A stretch of 7,211 bases of DNA, taken from contig JAEYYV010000414.1 in the NCBI GenBank assembly GCA_023428295.1, positions 1 to 7,211 of the forward strand, in the 5' to 3' direction. Position numbers and translations under genes: made by a program. This document shows positions 6,387 through 7,211 of the stretch, piece after piece. Positions within the stretch are counted from its first letter, which is position 1, and each line of letters starts with the position of its first letter. A model generated the notes under the pieces. It worked only from the letters and a program-made list of their open reading frames with translations. It was not told the DNA's origin and did not search any database. Origin of the DNA: Pseudomonadota bacterium. GTDB lineage: Bacteria > Myxococcota_A > Polyangia > Haliangiales > Haliangiaceae.

Positions 6387-6614
6387 GCGGCCTTTCAGAG
6401 CACGAAGCACGCCAGCGGAGGATCTAGCTCGCACCTAGCTCCGACGTAGGTGTTCGTGCTCCCGTGTCACGGTGCACGCTCGATCGCACTCCGCGAGATC
6501 CTAGAGAAACCTAGCCAACGCGACACCTTCGTCGAGAATGTCGCGCGCGTCCTCTGTGCGGCGCGCGCCACCGCACGGGTGCTGATGGCATGTCCGCTGC
6601 AGCCGATCATTGTT
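6387..6614. other. divergent non-coding gap between OsmC-like and CBS genes
   Basis: About 228 bases lie between two genes reading outward. It contains four CTAG tetramers in ~90 bases: CTAGCTC at 6424-6430 and again at 6435-6441 (11 bases apart), and CTAG at 6501 and 6511 (10 bases apart). The frame of the CBS gene is open back to a GTG at 6450, so part of this gap may be coding if the CBS protein starts upstream. The residues it would encode do not look like a domain. No clear promoter was found. Confidence 0.4.
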
Positions 6615-7136
6615 ATGGACACGCGAACACGAACCCAGAAGGCGAGCTGGCTACGACGCACGTCGTGGAAGCTTGGCTCGTTCCTGGGGGCGATCGCGAA
6701 GCGACTCGGTGGACCGAGCATTCCGATCAGCGCGTTGATCCTCGCGCGCTCGTCGCCCGCGGCCGTGACGCCCGAGCAACCGATCGAAGATGTGGCGCAG
6801 CTGTTCGTCGCCGGTAAAGTGACGAAGATGCCCGTCATCGATCACGGCGTCGCGATCGGCGTGGTCACGCGCACCGCGGTCGGCGAGACGCTCGAGCACG
6901 ACGGGCCCCACACACCGGTCGGTCTCGTGGCGCTCTCGGACGTGGTGGTGGTCGCGCCGAACGACTCGCTCGACGTCGTGCGCGATCAGCTCGACGATCA
7001 TCCGGGCGCGGTTATCCTCGTCCTCGATCGCGGCGTGCTCGTCGGCTTGGTCACGCGCGAGGAGCTCGAGACGTACATCGAAGAACGAGCGGCGCCAGAC
7101 GAGCGAGTCCGACGAGCCCAACGACGAGCCGCGTAG
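6615..7136 (+). CDS. tandem CBS-domain protein
   Basis: This small protein (173 residues from the ATG at 6615) is essentially a pair of CBS domains, a Bateman module that usually senses adenine nucleotides. A basic, partly hydrophobic N-terminus (residues 1-35, WLRRTSWKLGSFLGAIAKRL) may be an amphipathic helix. CBS1 is about 37-92 (AAVTPEQPIEDVAQLFVAG, KMPVIDHGVAIGVVTR). CBS2 is about 101-157 (VVVAPNDSLDVVRDQL, VILVLDRGVLVGLVTREEL). The tail is Arg-rich. The Asp of the usual G-h-h-T-x-x-D ribose-binding motif is missing in both repeats (VVTRTA, LVTREE), so nucleotide binding is uncertain. The arrangement resembles CBS pairs at the C-terminus of some site-2 proteases, but no protease part is present upstream. 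No good ribosome-binding site precedes 6615; ATG 6585 and GTG 6450 are alternatives in the same frame. Function unknown. Confidence 0.8.
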   Translation: MDTRTRTQKASWLRRTSWKLGSFLGAIAKRLGGPSIPISALILARSSPAAVTPEQPIEDVAQLFVAGKVTKMPVIDHGVAIGVVTRTAVGETLEHDGPHTPVGLVALSDVVVVAPNDSLDVVRDQLDDHPGAVILVLDRGVLVGLVTREELETYIEERAAPDERVRRAQRRAA

Positions 7137-7153
7137 CTTCGGTGGAGTGGCGG

Positions 7154-7175
7154 GGCGCGCGACGGGTGGCGCGCC
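7154..7175. repeat. GC-rich inverted repeat after CBS gene
   Basis: GGCGCGC (7154-7160) and GCGCGCC (7169-7175) can form a 7-bp all-GC stem with an 8-base loop, 18 bases after the CBS stop codon. Its position suits transcription termination, but no T-rich run follows, so it is not a classic intrinsic terminator. The remaining bases to 7211 hold no supportable gene. Confidence 0.35.
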
Positions 7176-7211
7176 GCGGGCGGGTGCTGAATCCTTCGGA
7201 GCCGGGCCCCC

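Noticed and set aside
5971..6449. Plus-strand frames opposite the OsmC gene
   Set aside because: The minus-strand frame carries both OsmC Cys motifs and a good ribosome-binding site; the plus frames have no recognisable features.
7154..7175. Intrinsic terminator after the CBS gene
   Set aside because: The GC stem is real, but no T-run follows, so it is listed only as an inverted repeat.

Overview
This is a GC-rich (roughly two-thirds G+C by eye), gene-dense stretch of a Gram-negative bacterial chromosome. Outer-membrane receptor machinery, two lipoproteins, the Cys-containing style of TonB C-terminal domain and strong G/C bias at third codon positions fit a myxobacterium-like organism (Myxococcota). 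That placement rests on resemblance, not on a marker gene. I see no tRNA, rRNA, CRISPR array, insertion sequence or phage gene.

Layout. (1) Positions 2-3869, + strand: a three-gene operon. It holds the C-terminal end of a TonB-type energy transducer, a TonB-dependent receptor that carries its own TonB-C-like domain and a carboxypeptidase-regulatory-like domain before the plug, and a Cys-rich lipoprotein of unknown function. The genes are joined by 4-nt ATGA and GTGA overlaps and probably build one outer-membrane uptake or surface complex. (2) Positions 3870-3956: the only clearly AT-rich regulatory gap, holding a perfect 18-bp palindrome (3922-3939) upstream of the next gene. (3) Positions 3957-5119, + strand: a fasciclin-domain lipoprotein and an RBBP9/YdeN-type serine hydrolase. 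The hydrolase has no ATG/GTG/TTG start in the right place and appears to start at a CTG that overlaps the fasciclin stop codon (CTGA). (4) Positions 5116-5940: two single-domain response regulators transcribed away from each other. The minus-strand one is a canonical receiver. The plus-strand one has Glu in place of the phosphoacceptor Asp. (5) Positions 5937-6386, minus strand: an OsmC/Ohr-family peroxidase-like protein. (6) Positions 6387-6614: a divergent non-coding gap with clustered CTAG tetramers. (7) Positions 6615-7136, + strand: a small tandem-CBS protein. The last 75 bases hold a GC hairpin and nothing else I can support.

Three points stand out: the receptor with a built-in TonB-like domain beside a TonB gene; the phosphomimetic pseudo-receiver divergent from a normal one; and five gene junctions that all use 4-nt overlaps (ATGA, GTGA and CTGA for co-directional genes, TTAG and CTAG for convergent ones), which also supports the CTG start. 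I do not see a complete new defence or mobile system here.
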